Source: Tibeticola sediminis | GTDB taxonomy: Bacteria; Pseudomonadota; Gammaproteobacteria; Burkholderiales; Burkholderiaceae_C | Direction: 5' to 3' | Length of the DNA stretch: 64,000 bases | Assembly (NCBI RefSeq): GCF_003843835.1 | Contig: NZ_RKQL01000006.1 | Location: 1 to 64,000 of the forward strand | In this document: piece by piece, positions 10,186 to 18,521 of the stretch | How positions within the stretch are numbered: position 1 is the stretch's first letter | Layout: every line of letters begins with the position of its first letter | The notes under the pieces: model-generated | Databases searched by the model: none | What the model was told of the DNA's origin: nothing | What the model saw: only the letters and a program-made list of their open reading frames with translations | Made by a program: the position numbers and the translations under genes

Positions 10186-11399
10186 CAGACGACCTGCCCC
10201 AGTTTGAAGATCGGCAGGTACATCGAGACCACGATGCCCCCGATGATGACGCCGAGGAACACGATGATGATGGGCTCCATCAGGCTCGAGAGACCCGCGA
10301 CCATCTCGTCGACCTCGGCCTCGTAGAAGTCGGCCGCCTTGCCCAGCATGTGGTCGAGTGCACCCGATTCCTCGCCGATCGCCGTCATCTGCAGCACCAT
10401 GCTCGGGAACAGGTTGGCGTTCCCCATGGCCGCCGTGAGGCTGCTGCCGGTGCTCACCTCTTGCTGGATTTTGCGGGTGGCTTGCGCGTAGACCAAATTG
10501 CCCGAGGCGCCGCCCACCGAGTCGAGCGCCTCGACCAGAGGGACGCCGGCGGCAAACATCGTCGACAGCGTTCGGGTCCAGCGCGCGACGACGGCTTTTT
10601 CGATCAAAGGGCCAAAGATGGGGATTTTCAACAGCAGCCGGTCCATGAACATTTGCACCTTCTCGCTGCGCTTCCAGGCTTGCATGAAGAAGTAAAACGC
10701 CGCGCCCAGGCCGCCAAAAATCAACCACCAGTACTTCACGAAGAATTCGCTCATCGCAATCACGAAGAGCGTCGGTGCCGGCAGGTCTGCGCCGAACGAG
10801 GTGAACACCTGCTTGAACGCGGGAATGACGAAAATCATGATGACGGTCACGACCACGAAGGCGACGACGATCACGGAGATCGGGTACATCAGCGCCGAGC
10901 GGATCTTCGACTTGATTGCCTCGGTCTTCTCCATGTAGGTCGCCAACCGGTCGAGCAGGGCTTCGAGAATACCGGCCGCCTCGCCCGCCTCGACGAGGTT
11001 GCAATAAAGGCTGTCGAAGTACATCGGGTACTTGCGGAACGCGGCGCTCAGCGAGGTGCCGGTCTCGACGTCGGCACGGATGTCGTTGAGCAGCTTGGTC
11101 ACGCTCGGGTTCGGGTTGCCCCGCGCCACGATGTCGAACGACTGCAACAGCGGAACGCCGGCCTTCATCATCGTGGCGAGCTGCCGCGTGAAGAGCGCAA
11201 TGTCCTTGGGCTTGATGCGCTTGCCGCCACGCATCCGCCGCTTCTTGATCTTCGTCGGCAGGATGCCTTGCCGACGAAGCATGGCCTGGACCTGGTTCTC
11301 GCCAGCCGCCCGGGTTTCGCCGCGGACGGTTTTCCCGCTGCGGTCTTTGCCTTCCCACTCGAACACGAGTTCCTGTGCGCTCTTAGCGGCTGTGGCCAT
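10185..11399 (-). CDS. pilC: Type IV pilus inner-membrane platform protein PilC
   Basis: 404 residues with two type II secretion F domains (about 70-195 and 275-400), each starting with a LATMMKAGVPLLQSFDIV or LSTMFAAGVPLVEALDSV motif, and three membrane segments. It couples the PilB motor to pilus assembly. It lies 38 bp downstream of pilB. No pilin (pilA) or retraction ATPase (pilT) is in the window. Confidence 0.96.
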   Translation of the reverse strand: MATAAKSAQELVFEWEGKDRSGKTVRGETRAAGENQVQAMLRRQGILPTKIKKRRMRGGKRIKPKDIALFTRQLATMMKAGVPLLQSFDIVARGNPNPSVTKLLNDIRADVETGTSLSAAFRKYPMYFDSLYCNLVEAGEAAGILEALLDRLATYMEKTEAIKSKIRSALMYPISVIVVAFVVVTVIMIFVIPAFKQVFTSFGADLPAPTLFVIAMSEFFVKYWWLIFGGLGAAFYFFMQAWKRSEKVQMFMDRLLLKIPIFGPLIEKAVVARWTRTLSTMFAAGVPLVEALDSVGGASGNLVYAQATRKIQQEVSTGSSLTAAMGNANLFPSMVLQMTAIGEESGALDHMLGKAADFYEAEVDEMVAGLSSLMEPIIIVFLGVIIGGIVVSMYLPIFKLGQVV

Positions 11400-11437
11400 G
11401 CCGTTCTCCCTTGAATTCCATGCGACTGTTCACTCGT

Positions 11438-13171
11438 TCAGACATTGGTCACCGCCAGCACCTCTTCGAGCGTCGTCAGACCCTGGCGCACCTTGAGCAA
11501 GCCCGACTGGCGCAGCGAGCGGACGCCCTCGCGTTCGGCCTGCTCGGCAATTTCCATCGCGCTGCCGTCGCGCAGGATGATGCGCTGAATCTCCTCGCTG
11601 ATCGGCATGACCTGATAGATGCCGACGCGACCTTTGTAGCCTTCGTTGCAACTGGCGCAGCCGACCGCCCGATAAGGTACCCAGCTCCCATCGAGCTCCT
11701 CCTCCCGGAAACCCGCGTCGAGCAGCGCTTCGCGTGGCAGGTCGACGGGCGTTTTGCACTTGGGACATAGGCGGCGCGCCAGGCGCTGCGCCGTGATGAG
11801 GATGACGCTCGAGGCGATGTTGAAGGGCGCGATGCCCATGTTGCGCAGCCGCGTGAGCGTCGCCGGTGCGTCGTTGGTGTGCAGGGTCGACAGGACGAGG
11901 TGGCCGGTCTGGGCAGCCTTGATGGCGATGTCGGCGGTTTCGAGATCGCGGATTTCGCCGACCATGATGATGTCGGGATCCTGCCGGAGGAAGGCTTTGA
12001 GTGCCGAAGCGAACGTCAGGCCGGCCTTTTCGTTGACGTTGACCTGGTTGACGCCGGGGAGGTTGATTTCCGACGGGTCTTCCGCGGTCGAGATGTTGAC
12101 CCCCGGCTTGTTGAGCAGGTTCAGGCAGGTGTAGAGCGAGACCGTCTTGCCCGAGCCCGTCGGCCCGGTGACCAGAATCATGCCGTAGGGGCGTTCAATC
12201 GCCTGCAGCAGGCGCTGCTTTTCTTCGGGCTCGTAGCCCAGGGCATCGATACCGAGTTTGGCGCTGCTCGGGTCGAGAATCCGGATGACGATCTTCTCGC
12301 CGAACAGCGTGGGCAGCGAACTCACCCGGAAATCGATGGTTCGGTTCGGCCCCACCTTGAGTTTCATGCGTCCATCCTGCGGCACGCGCTTCTCCGAGAT
12401 GTCCATCTTGGAGATGACCTTGATCCGCGAGGCGAGCTTTTCCTTGATGGCGACCGGCGGCGAGGTGATTTCCCGCAGCACGCCGTCGATCCGAAAGCGT
12501 ACGCGGTAGTTGAACTCGTAGGGCTCGAAATGCAGGTCCGACGCGCCCATGTTGACCGCGTCGACCAACATTTTCTGCAGGAAGCGGACCACCGGGGCGT
12601 CATCGACTTCCGAGCTGACCGCGTCGGTGTCGTTGTTGCCTTCCTCCGCGGTCTCGACATCGAAATCGAAGTCCGCCCCGATGACTTGTTCCAGCGATTC
12701 GCTGGCCGATTTGGTGACCTGTTCGACGAGACGGGTCAGCTTGTCGTATTCGGCGATGATCCAGTCCACCCCGAGCTGGGTGCGGAACTTGATCTGTTCG
12801 GCGACCTTGGTGTCCGACGGGTCGGCCGTCGCCACGATCAGTTGGTTACCGCGCTTGCTCAGCGGAAGCACGCGGTGTTCAGCGCAAAATTTCGCATCGA
12901 GCAAGCCCTTGGGCAGCCGATCGACATCGACCGCCTCGAGATCGATCAGCGGCACCGCAAAAGCGGTCGCGATGGTGTGCGCGAGGTCGGCGGCCGAGAC
13001 GGCGCCCGAACTCGTCAACTCGACGATGAAATTGGTCTTGCCAGACTGGGCTTTCCGATAGAGGTCTTCAGCCAGCTTCTGACTGAGCTTGCCAGCCATC
13101 ACCAGCGCACGGGCCAGCCCGGGAAGGGCGACGCCGCTGGGGCTGGTGATCGGGGATTCGTTGATGGCCAT
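11438..13171 (-). CDS. pilB: Type IV pilus assembly ATPase PilB
   Basis: 577 residues: N-terminal MshEN/GspE-N domain (about 30-150), then a GspE ATPase core with Walker A VTGPTGSGKTVSLYT, the Asp box, Walker B DPDIIMVGEIRD and the His box TGHLVLSTLHTND. A tetracysteine zinc site (CPKC and CASC) follows, as in extension ATPases. It powers pilus polymerisation. The ATG at 13171 is first in the pil-coaE-zapD-yacG run. Confidence 0.97.
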   Translation of the reverse strand: MAINESPITSPSGVALPGLARALVMAGKLSQKLAEDLYRKAQSGKTNFIVELTSSGAVSAADLAHTIATAFAVPLIDLEAVDVDRLPKGLLDAKFCAEHRVLPLSKRGNQLIVATADPSDTKVAEQIKFRTQLGVDWIIAEYDKLTRLVEQVTKSASESLEQVIGADFDFDVETAEEGNNDTDAVSSEVDDAPVVRFLQKMLVDAVNMGASDLHFEPYEFNYRVRFRIDGVLREITSPPVAIKEKLASRIKVISKMDISEKRVPQDGRMKLKVGPNRTIDFRVSSLPTLFGEKIVIRILDPSSAKLGIDALGYEPEEKQRLLQAIERPYGMILVTGPTGSGKTVSLYTCLNLLNKPGVNISTAEDPSEINLPGVNQVNVNEKAGLTFASALKAFLRQDPDIIMVGEIRDLETADIAIKAAQTGHLVLSTLHTNDAPATLTRLRNMGIAPFNIASSVILITAQRLARRLCPKCKTPVDLPREALLDAGFREEELDGSWVPYRAVGCASCNEGYKGRVGIYQVMPISEEIQRIILRDGSAMEIAEQAEREGVRSLRQSGLLKVRQGLTTLEEVLAVTNV

Positions 13172-13338
13172 TCAGCGCAGTGGTTCTGTCACAACACAAT
13201 GAGATCGAGCGATCTTCGCTGATTGGTGTCTGGCTGTAAACCTCGCGCAGGGGCGCAACGTGCCGAAGTTGGCAGCCAGTCGCCTCGAAGCGACAGCGTC
13301 GCAGGCCGCTGGTCCGCGTTGCCTCGACCCGTGCCAAC

Positions 13339-13362
13339 AAAAAGCCCCGCGAAAGCGGGGCT
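13339..13362 (-). terminator. Rho-independent terminator, probably the original tRNA-Pro terminator
   Basis: Stem AGCCCCGC-GAAA-GCGGGGCT (13343-13362) with the A-run at 13339-13343, which reads as a U-run on the minus strand. It lies 30 bp beyond the displaced 3' half of tRNA-Pro and points the same way, so it was most likely that tRNA's terminator before the island inserted. It may also block read-through into pilB. Confidence 0.75.
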
Positions 13363-13391
13363 GATCTGGCGCAGGGCGCAACTGCTGAAAT

Positions 13392-13437
13392 CTGGTCGGG
13401 GTGAGAGGATTCGAACCTCCGGCCTCTACGTCCCGAA
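13392..13437 (-). pseudogene. Displaced 3' half of tRNA-Pro; island attachment repeat (distal)
   Basis: 46 bp identical to 18785-18830, covering anticodon loop, T-arm, acceptor 3' strand and CCA of tRNA-Pro(CGG). The 5' half is missing, so it cannot be a tRNA. It marks the far attachment site of the island. Confidence 0.93.
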
Positions 13438-13700
13438 TTCCATCCGGACGCCTTTTCGGGCCTCTTCTGAACGAAGAATCAACATCTTAGCATGTTTTTG
13501 CATGGCGTTGCGCGACGTTGCATGAGGGGTTGTTGGAGCAGTTTTGGAGCAGCGGCACTACGGTCTGCTCCAGAACACCGTAGCCAGCTGGGTCGTATAG
13601 GAACCGGCTTATACGGTTGGCCAGATTGGTCCGCCGCTACCTGTCTGGACCCGTCAGCAGCGGCTCTCGGAGCCCCTTTCGGCAGCGCCCAGCCAAGCGG
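13438..13700. other. Island left-end non-coding segment
   Basis: 263 bp between the attachment repeat and the hipA stop. It holds GAAGAATCAA at 13473-13482 (an inverted copy lies near the other end at 18765-18774), the tandem TTGGAGCAG pair at 13533-13552 and an inverted CTGGAGCAG at 13565-13573. I see no convincing gene. Confidence 0.5.
13533..13552 (+). repeat. Tandem TTGGAGCAG pair, left end of island
   Basis: Two copies of TTGGAGCAG 11 bp apart. The same pair with the same spacing is at 18687-18706 near the other end. Position and periodicity suggest arm-type integrase or excisionase binding sites. Confidence 0.55.
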
Positions 13701-15062
13701 TCAGAGGTACTTGTCCTTCCAGCGCGCCGCATCTGCCACGAGCTGGGTCAGCCGCTCGGCCTGCTTGGCCACGAAGTCGGCAATGCCTTGCACGAAGGCC
13801 CGCTCGGCTTCGCCCTCGTAATCGGCAGCCTGGGCTTGTGCGGCGGCCTCTGCTGCGGCCAGCTTCGCCAGCCGTTGGCCTTCCCGGCGCATCAGCTTGC
13901 GGTCAACGCCGCAGCGTGCGGCAAAGTCGGCCAGTGCGAAGGCCGAGACCTCGGCGTGGCTGAAGACGTCGCCGTAGGCCATGGCCAGCTCGGTGTCTAA
14001 GCCGTCGTACTGCAGCACGCTGACGAGGTCGTACCAGGGTGTGGTGGGCTCCAGCAGGCCGCCCGGGCGCACGAAGAACGAGAAGTTTTTGCCGTGGGCA
14101 TCGCTGTTGCCAATCAAGAACTGGAAGAGCGCCCAGCGCAGCATGGCTAGCCGGGTGGCCGCCTTGTTGGCTGTGAGGTCGGCGCAGCCGAACAATCGTT
14201 CGAAGCTCACGCCGTCGCGGATGTGGCGCACCGCCTCGGCACTGCCCAGGTTGCGCTCGTACTTGTAGGCCACGGGCAGGTCGCACGCCTGGCAGGCGTC
14301 GATGATGTGCTGGCGGTGAACCCGCGGCTGGCCGCCGACGTTCTCGACTTCGCGGTCGAAGCGCCGCACAACCAGTACCGGGCGGGGTGTGCGCAACAGG
14401 CGCACCTCAGCGGCCGGCAGTTTCATGCGGCGGGCCAGCGACATGCAGAAGTGCTCGTTGACCGCCAGGTGCGGCGTCTGCGGGTTGCCGGTGTCGGGCT
14501 TGAGGATGTGGGTGGAGGCCAGTCGCTGCCCTTCAACAAGGAACAGCCGCCCGCCCTCCAGCAGTGGCCGGTCGAGATAGAGCAGCAGCTTGTCTTGCAG
14601 GCCGGCCACTGACATGCGCACCTTGCCGTCCCACACCGTCAGCGGCACGTGCTCGCGCTCGGCGATGCGCTGGTCGAGTTCCTGGAGGGGGATTTCTCGC
14701 AGGATGGGTTCGGCGGTGGGTGGTGCCGGGCTTGCATCCCCAGTGAAGCGCAGGGCACCCGCGGTTTCGGCACCAAGCGCCCAGATGAGACCGAAGACGT
14801 TGGTCTTGGCCAGGCCGTTGTAGGCCACGGCCACGTCCAGCGCACGCCCCTCGGGCAGAAGGTGCTCGATGAAGCGCTTGATGGAGGCGGACGCGTAGTT
14901 GGCCGCTGGGCGAACCAGGGGCAGCGCCGGAGACAGTGGGTAAGACTTGGCGTCGGCGACCCAGGGTTCGGCATAGTTCAGGCCCCAGCGGTCGTCGCGC
15001 CCTTCGTGCTCGATGGTGGCGACCTGAGCTCCGTCGGCCCAGACGTGCAGTGCGTGGGTCAT
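13701..15062 (-). CDS. hipA: HipA-family serine/threonine kinase toxin
   Basis: 453 residues. Visible are the HipA N-terminal subdomain (about 1-110), the nucleotide-binding segment SVAGLQDKLLL, FDRE, and the catalytic loop FLIGNSDAHGKNFSFF (Asp near residue 320). HipA kinases of this type inactivate an aminoacyl-tRNA synthetase (GltX in E. coli) and cause growth arrest and persistence. The C-terminal about 70 residues are Ala/Glu-rich and helical. It starts ten bases after hipB stops, so it is co-expressed with its antitoxin. No frame disruption is seen, so the toxin looks intact. Confidence 0.93.
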   Translation of the reverse strand: MTHALHVWADGAQVATIEHEGRDDRWGLNYAEPWVADAKSYPLSPALPLVRPAANYASASIKRFIEHLLPEGRALDVAVAYNGLAKTNVFGLIWALGAETAGALRFTGDASPAPPTAEPILREIPLQELDQRIAEREHVPLTVWDGKVRMSVAGLQDKLLLYLDRPLLEGGRLFLVEGQRLASTHILKPDTGNPQTPHLAVNEHFCMSLARRMKLPAAEVRLLRTPRPVLVVRRFDREVENVGGQPRVHRQHIIDACQACDLPVAYKYERNLGSAEAVRHIRDGVSFERLFGCADLTANKAATRLAMLRWALFQFLIGNSDAHGKNFSFFVRPGGLLEPTTPWYDLVSVLQYDGLDTELAMAYGDVFSHAEVSAFALADFAARCGVDRKLMRREGQRLAKLAAAEAAAQAQAADYEGEAERAFVQGIADFVAKQAERLTQLVADAARWKDKYL

Positions 15063-15072
15063 GCTGACCGCC

Positions 15073-15396
15073 TCATGGCTTCGGGACGGCTGGAGGAACC
15101 GTCGGGCTGCCAGAGCTGCCCGAGCCGCTTGATGAGGCCGCCTCTCGTGCCCACGGGTGCTCCTTGGGCAGCACCATGAGCGTCAGACCCAGGCCATCGA
15201 GCACGGCCAAGGCTTTGTCCAGGCGCACCGAGCCTTGGCCGTTCTCCAGCCTTGACATGAGGTCAACCGAAACGCCGAGCAGGCCTGCCGCATCGTCAAT
15301 GCGCAGCGACTGCGACTTGCGGCGCTCGCGCACGACCGGGCCCAGGTCAGGGGCTGACTGGAGCAGGGTCGGTCGGCGGCTAGCAGAGTCGGTCAT
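15073..15396 (-). CDS. hipB: HipB-family XRE antitoxin/repressor
   Basis: 107 residues with an XRE helix-turn-helix (VRERRKSQSLRIDDAAGLLG, then VSVDLMSRLENGQGSVRLDK, about residues 22-65) and a strand-like LGLTLMVLP. A Ser/Gly/Pro-rich tail replaces the short E. coli tail. It should neutralise HipA and repress the operon through the four operator-like sites at 15396-15561, one of which overlaps its own start codon. Confidence 0.9.
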   Translation of the reverse strand: MTDSASRRPTLLQSAPDLGPVVRERRKSQSLRIDDAAGLLGVSVDLMSRLENGQGSVRLDKALAVLDGLGLTLMVLPKEHPWAREAASSSGSGSSGSPTVPPAVPKP

Positions 15397-15409
15397 TTCG
15401 GAATTTCAG
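15396..15409 (+). promoter_or_regulatory. HipB operator-like site O1
   Basis: TTTCGGAATTTCAG, whose reverse complement has the CCGAAA half of the O2-O4 consensus but a weaker second half. It overlaps the hipB start codon. Confidence 0.5.
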
Positions 15410-15444
15410 TTGCAGGGCTTCTGGGGCGCGCTTCAAGAAGGAAG

Positions 15445-15461
15445 TTTCTGTTATTCCGAAA
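15445..15461 (+). promoter_or_regulatory. HipB operator-like site O2
   Basis: TTTCTGTTATTCCGAAA, an imperfect inverted repeat (TTTCtG / CcGAAA), about 50 bp upstream of hipB. It matches O3 and O4. Confidence 0.65.
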
Positions 15462-15495
15462 TCATAGGCGGTTCTGGTGGGCTCATCAACTAGAA

Positions 15496-15512
15496 TTTCG
15501 GTAAATCAGAAA
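15496..15512 (-). promoter_or_regulatory. HipB operator-like site O3
   Basis: The minus strand reads TTTCTGATTTACCGAAA, one base different from O4. It lies midway between the divergent hipB and the gene at 15623. Confidence 0.65.
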
Positions 15513-15544
15513 CAGAAGAGCTCTCGATGCGGTGTCAGGTGGTA

Positions 15545-15561
15545 TTTCTGATTTTCCGAAA
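15545..15561 (+). promoter_or_regulatory. HipB operator-like site O4
   Basis: TTTCTGATTTTCCGAAA, 61 bp before the ATG of the HEPN/LOTUS-like gene and on its side of the divergent promoter region. Confidence 0.65.
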
Positions 15562-15622
15562 CTTTGGCTGAGGTTGCAGAGGTCCGCCCGGCCCCGTACT
15601 TCCGCCATGGAACACTGACGCG

Positions 15623-16471
15623 ATGACCGACCAACCCATGCCCCAAGGCCAACTCGACGTCCAGCGTTGGCTGGGGCGGTGCATGCTGCGGTTGCAGCAG
15701 TACGAGCGGCTGATGAAGTTGCTGCTGGCCCACCACGAGCTCGCGGGGCCTGCCGACAGGCTGGAGGCCCAGCGGGCCGCGAACTTGGAGAAGGTGTCGG
15801 AAAAGACCCTGGGTACGCTGGTCAAGTCCCTCTTCGAGAGCTACGCGGTGCCGGACGGATTCGAGCGCGAGTTGCTCCCGGAGGACAAGGTCCCGACCGA
15901 CCGCATCTCCATGGCCATCAGCTACCGCATGACCATGGCTCCGGAGCGGCTCGCCGAGGTCAGAGCCCAGATTGAGGAACTGGTCGTGATGCGCAACGAG
16001 CTGGTGCACCACTTCATTGAGCGATTTGACCTCTGGAGCGACCCGGGCTGCGAGGCTGCCTTGCGCCACCTCGAGCACTGCTACCAGCGTATCGACCACC
16101 ACAACGAACTGGTCGGGTGGGTCAAGACCATGGACGAGGCACGGGCCCACATGGCGGCATTCGCCGAGACCGACGTCTTTCACGACATGGTGGTGAACGG
16201 CATCGCGCCTGACGGAACCTTTGATTGGACGCACACCGGCATCGTTCGAGTGCTGCGCGAGGCCTCCGAGGCGCTCTCCGAGGGGGGCTTGACCAGACTG
16301 GACCGAGCTCGCGACTGGATAGCCGCCCACCATCCGGACCAGACCCCGAGCAAGTACGGCTGCCGCACCTGGCCGCAGGTTCTCAGCGAGTCCAAGCTGT
16401 TCGAGCTGGTCTACAAGGTCGGGGATGACGGGAAGAGGGTGGGCTGGTTCCGCGAGCGATTGGCCATTTAG
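15623..16471 (+). CDS. Putative RNA-directed protein: HEPN-like N-terminus and OST-HTH/LOTUS-like C-terminus
   Basis: 282 residues, mostly helical. Residues about 20-165 contain RNELVHHF (R124-H129), which fits the R-x4-6-H active motif of HEPN ribonucleases, in a setting of helices (LEEL, CEAALRHLEHCYQRIDHH). Residues about 205-278 (GGLTRLDRARDWI, YGCRTWPQVLSESKLFEL, GWFRERLA) resemble the OST-HTH/LOTUS RNA-binding fold. Both assignments are by eye. The gene diverges from hipBA and shares its operator region, so HipB may also control it. If HEPN is right, it could be an RNA-cleaving toxin or defence effector. An inert structural HEPN is the alternative. Confidence 0.65.
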   Translation: MTDQPMPQGQLDVQRWLGRCMLRLQQYERLMKLLLAHHELAGPADRLEAQRAANLEKVSEKTLGTLVKSLFESYAVPDGFERELLPEDKVPTDRISMAISYRMTMAPERLAEVRAQIEELVVMRNELVHHFIERFDLWSDPGCEAALRHLEHCYQRIDHHNELVGWVKTMDEARAHMAAFAETDVFHDMVVNGIAPDGTFDWTHTGIVRVLREASEALSEGGLTRLDRARDWIAAHHPDQTPSKYGCRTWPQVLSESKLFELVYKVGDDGKRVGWFRERLAI

Positions 16472-16631
16472 CTGCGCCTGCTCTCGAGCGGTTTGGACTG
16501 CACTCGCGCAAGCAGTCCGACGGCTCAAAGAAGCACGGCTTCTAAAGTCGACAGAGCGCAGCCTCGTCGCTGAATTTAGAGCCGGGCGCAGGTTGCCTAC
16601 ACGGGTCTCCATCAACTCACTGGAGACCCAT

Positions 16632-17006
16632 ATGACCACCACCAAGAGTCGCCAATCGACTGATGACCATCTGACCGACGAAGTCCCACCGAGCGCTCAC
16701 GACCTGCCGCGGAACGCTTCGAGCGCAAACACGACGCCAGCCAGCATGGTCCAGAAGCCGCTGTCCAGAAAAGACGTTTGTGGCTTGCTCGGTATCTCCG
16801 TGCGCACGACCCAATACTGGGTCGAGCAGGGACGCTTGCCAGAGCCTCTGTGCATTGGCCGTAAGCGGTACTGGCTGCCCCATCAGCTTGAAAAGCTGCT
16901 GCAGCCTCAAGCCCAAGAGCTGTGTAAGCAGTCCCTGGAGGCGGCACAGCCGCCTGGTCTGCCCGTGACAGAGACCCATGGGCTGTTGACGCCGACCGAA
17001 AACTGA
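16632..17006 (+). CDS. Small MerR/AlpA-like helix-turn-helix protein
   Basis: 124 residues. The centre (about 40-95) reads SRKDVCGLLGISVRTTQYWV, then EQGRLPEPLCIGRKRYWLPH, a winged HTH of the excisionase/AlpA/MerR type. The N- and C-terminal flanks look disordered. I chose the ATG at 16632 because the open frame from 16425 overlaps the preceding gene and has no conserved content. On an island lacking an integrase, an excisionase or transcription role is plausible but not shown. It stops 40 bp before the IS3 end. Confidence 0.7.
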   Translation: MTTTKSRQSTDDHLTDEVPPSAHDLPRNASSANTTPASMVQKPLSRKDVCGLLGISVRTTQYWVEQGRLPEPLCIGRKRYWLPHQLEKLLQPQAQELCKQSLEAAQPPGLPVTETHGLLTPTEN

Positions 17007-17200
17007 CCATCTGAAGGCCGGAGTGCCGCTTCAAAACTGACCAGGGTGAACCGCACCGGGTTTCGAGGAGGCTTACTGGCTTGAGTCAGACCCGGTGGGT
17101 CTGATGGTCAAGTTGACTACTTGGGTGTCTGGATTATCTATCTCTTGGTTCAAGCCCCCCGCAGGGGCCGCCGGAGGCCCCCCCCGGTTGGGCCATGTCC

Positions 17201-18148
17201 TCATGGTTCAACCTCCTGTTGCGCTGCGACGTGCTCCGGCGTCGTCGTGGATGAAACCGCCTTTGCGTGCTGCTGCCAATAGTTCGCCTCGGCCTCGGCC
17301 GGCGGGATGTAGCCGATGGGCTCGAGCAGCCGGTGGTTGTTGAACCACGACACCCATTCTAGCGTGGCCAGTTCGACCGCCTCGCGTGTCTTCCACGGCC
17401 CGCGCCGGTGGATGATCTCGGCCTTGTACAGCCCGTTGATGGTCTCGGCCAATGCGTTGTCGTAGCTGTCGCCGGTGCTGCCCACCGAGGGCTCGATGTC
17501 GGCCTCGGCGAGCCGCTCGCTGTAGCGGATCGAGACGTACTGCGAACCGCGGTCGCTGTGGTGCGTGAGGGTGCCATGGCGCCAAGGCTGGCGCGCGTAC
17601 AGCGCCTGCTCCAGCGCATCGAGCACGAAGTCGGTCTGCATCGAACTGCTGACCCGCCAGCCCACGATGTAACGCGCGAACACGTCGATGATGAAGGCGA
17701 CATACACGAAGCCCTGCCAGGTCGAGACGTAGGTGAAGTCGGCCACCCACAGCTGGTTCGGCCGCTGGGCTTTGAACTGCCGATTGACGCGGTCCAGCGG
17801 ACACGGCGCCTTGGTATCGGGCACGGTGGTGCGCACCGCCTTGCCTCTGCGCACGCCTTGCAGCCCGCCAAGCCGCATCAGCCGCTCCACCGTGCAGCGC
17901 GCCACCAACGTGCCTTCGCGCCTGAGCTGGCGCCACACCTTGTCGGCACCGTAGATGCGCAGGTTCTGTTCGTACACGCGCCGCACTTGCGGTAACAGGC
18001 TCGCATCACGCCGCGTACGAGCCGGCAACAGCGCCGGGTTGCGCTGGCGCGCCGCGTGGCGCCGGTACGCTGACGGGGCGACCTGCAAGGCATTGCAGAT
18101 CGGCTCGACCCCGCAACGCGCGCGGTGCGCGTCGATGAAGGCGTTCAC
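17201..18148 (-). CDS. IS3-family transposase OrfB (DDE integrase domain)
   Basis: About 315 residues from a GTG at 18148 that overlaps the orfA stop (GTGA), allowing translational coupling or an OrfAB fusion by frameshift. It has an HTH_21-like region ([14 protein letters not shown]) and an rve catalytic core with D near 134 (LWVADFTYV), D near 197 ([11 protein letters not shown]) and E near 233 ([14 protein letters not shown]), i.e. the D-x35-E spacing. It ends with the [18 protein letters not shown] signature. It looks intact. Confidence 0.92.
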   Translation of the reverse strand: MNAFIDAHRARCGVEPICNALQVAPSAYRRHAARQRNPALLPARTRRDASLLPQVRRVYEQNLRIYGADKVWRQLRREGTLVARCTVERLMRLGGLQGVRRGKAVRTTVPDTKAPCPLDRVNRQFKAQRPNQLWVADFTYVSTWQGFVYVAFIIDVFARYIVGWRVSSSMQTDFVLDALEQALYARQPWRHGTLTHHSDRGSQYVSIRYSERLAEADIEPSVGSTGDSYDNALAETINGLYKAEIIHRRGPWKTREAVELATLEWVSWFNNHRLLEPIGYIPPAEAEANYWQQHAKAVSSTTTPEHVAAQQEVEP

Positions 18149-18468
18149 TTCTTGTGATGGCGGTCGAGCTCCGCCTGGGCGAAATATGCGCTGGCCAACT
18201 TCAGGATCTCGTTGGTCTTGCGCAGTTCGCGCACCTCGCGCTCCAGTTCCTTGATGCGCTGCTGCTCGGCCGTCGTGGTGCCAGGTCGTACGCCGCTGTC
18301 GCGCTCGCCTTGGCGCACCCACTTGCGCAGCGTCTCGGCCGTGCAGCCGATCTTGCCGGCGATCGACTCGATCGCTGCCCACTGCGACGGGTACTGGTCC
18401 TTGGCGTCGAAGACCATGCGCACCGCACGCTCCTGAACCTCGGGGGAAAACTTCGGGGACTTCCTCAT
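18145..18468 (-). CDS. IS3-family transposase OrfA (HTH)
   Basis: 107 residues: a transposase_8-type HTH ([30 protein letters not shown]) followed by a leucine-zipper helix ([20 protein letters not shown]). It recognises the IS ends and partners OrfB. It begins 27 bp inside the right terminal repeat. Confidence 0.92.
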   Translation of the reverse strand: MRKSPKFSPEVQERAVRMVFDAKDQYPSQWAAIESIAGKIGCTAETLRKWVRQGERDSGVRPGTTTAEQQRIKELEREVRELRKTNEILKLASAYFAQAELDRHHKK

Positions 18469-18521
18469 GATGGCTCCATTCTCTCAATCGAAGGAGCCTC
18501 CTCAAAAACCGGGGCGGTTCA

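Larger units (their letters stand above)
17047..18521 (-). mobile_element. IS3-family insertion sequence
   Basis: About 1475 bp with orfA and orfB on the minus strand and terminal inverted repeats at 17047-17073 and 18495-18521 that match at about 24 of 27 positions (both begin TGAACCGC). No target-site duplication is obvious: the flanks are AGGG on the left and CCGC on the right. The element sits inside the tRNA-Pro island. After the orfB stop about 130 bp remain, including a C/G-rich hairpin. Confidence 0.88.

Noticed and set aside
9343-11358. A 671-residue extended form of the prepilin peptidase
   Set aside because: The extra N-terminal 390 residues are a shadow frame of pilC with no transmembrane or conserved pattern. 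The 280-residue form starting at 10185 has the full family content.
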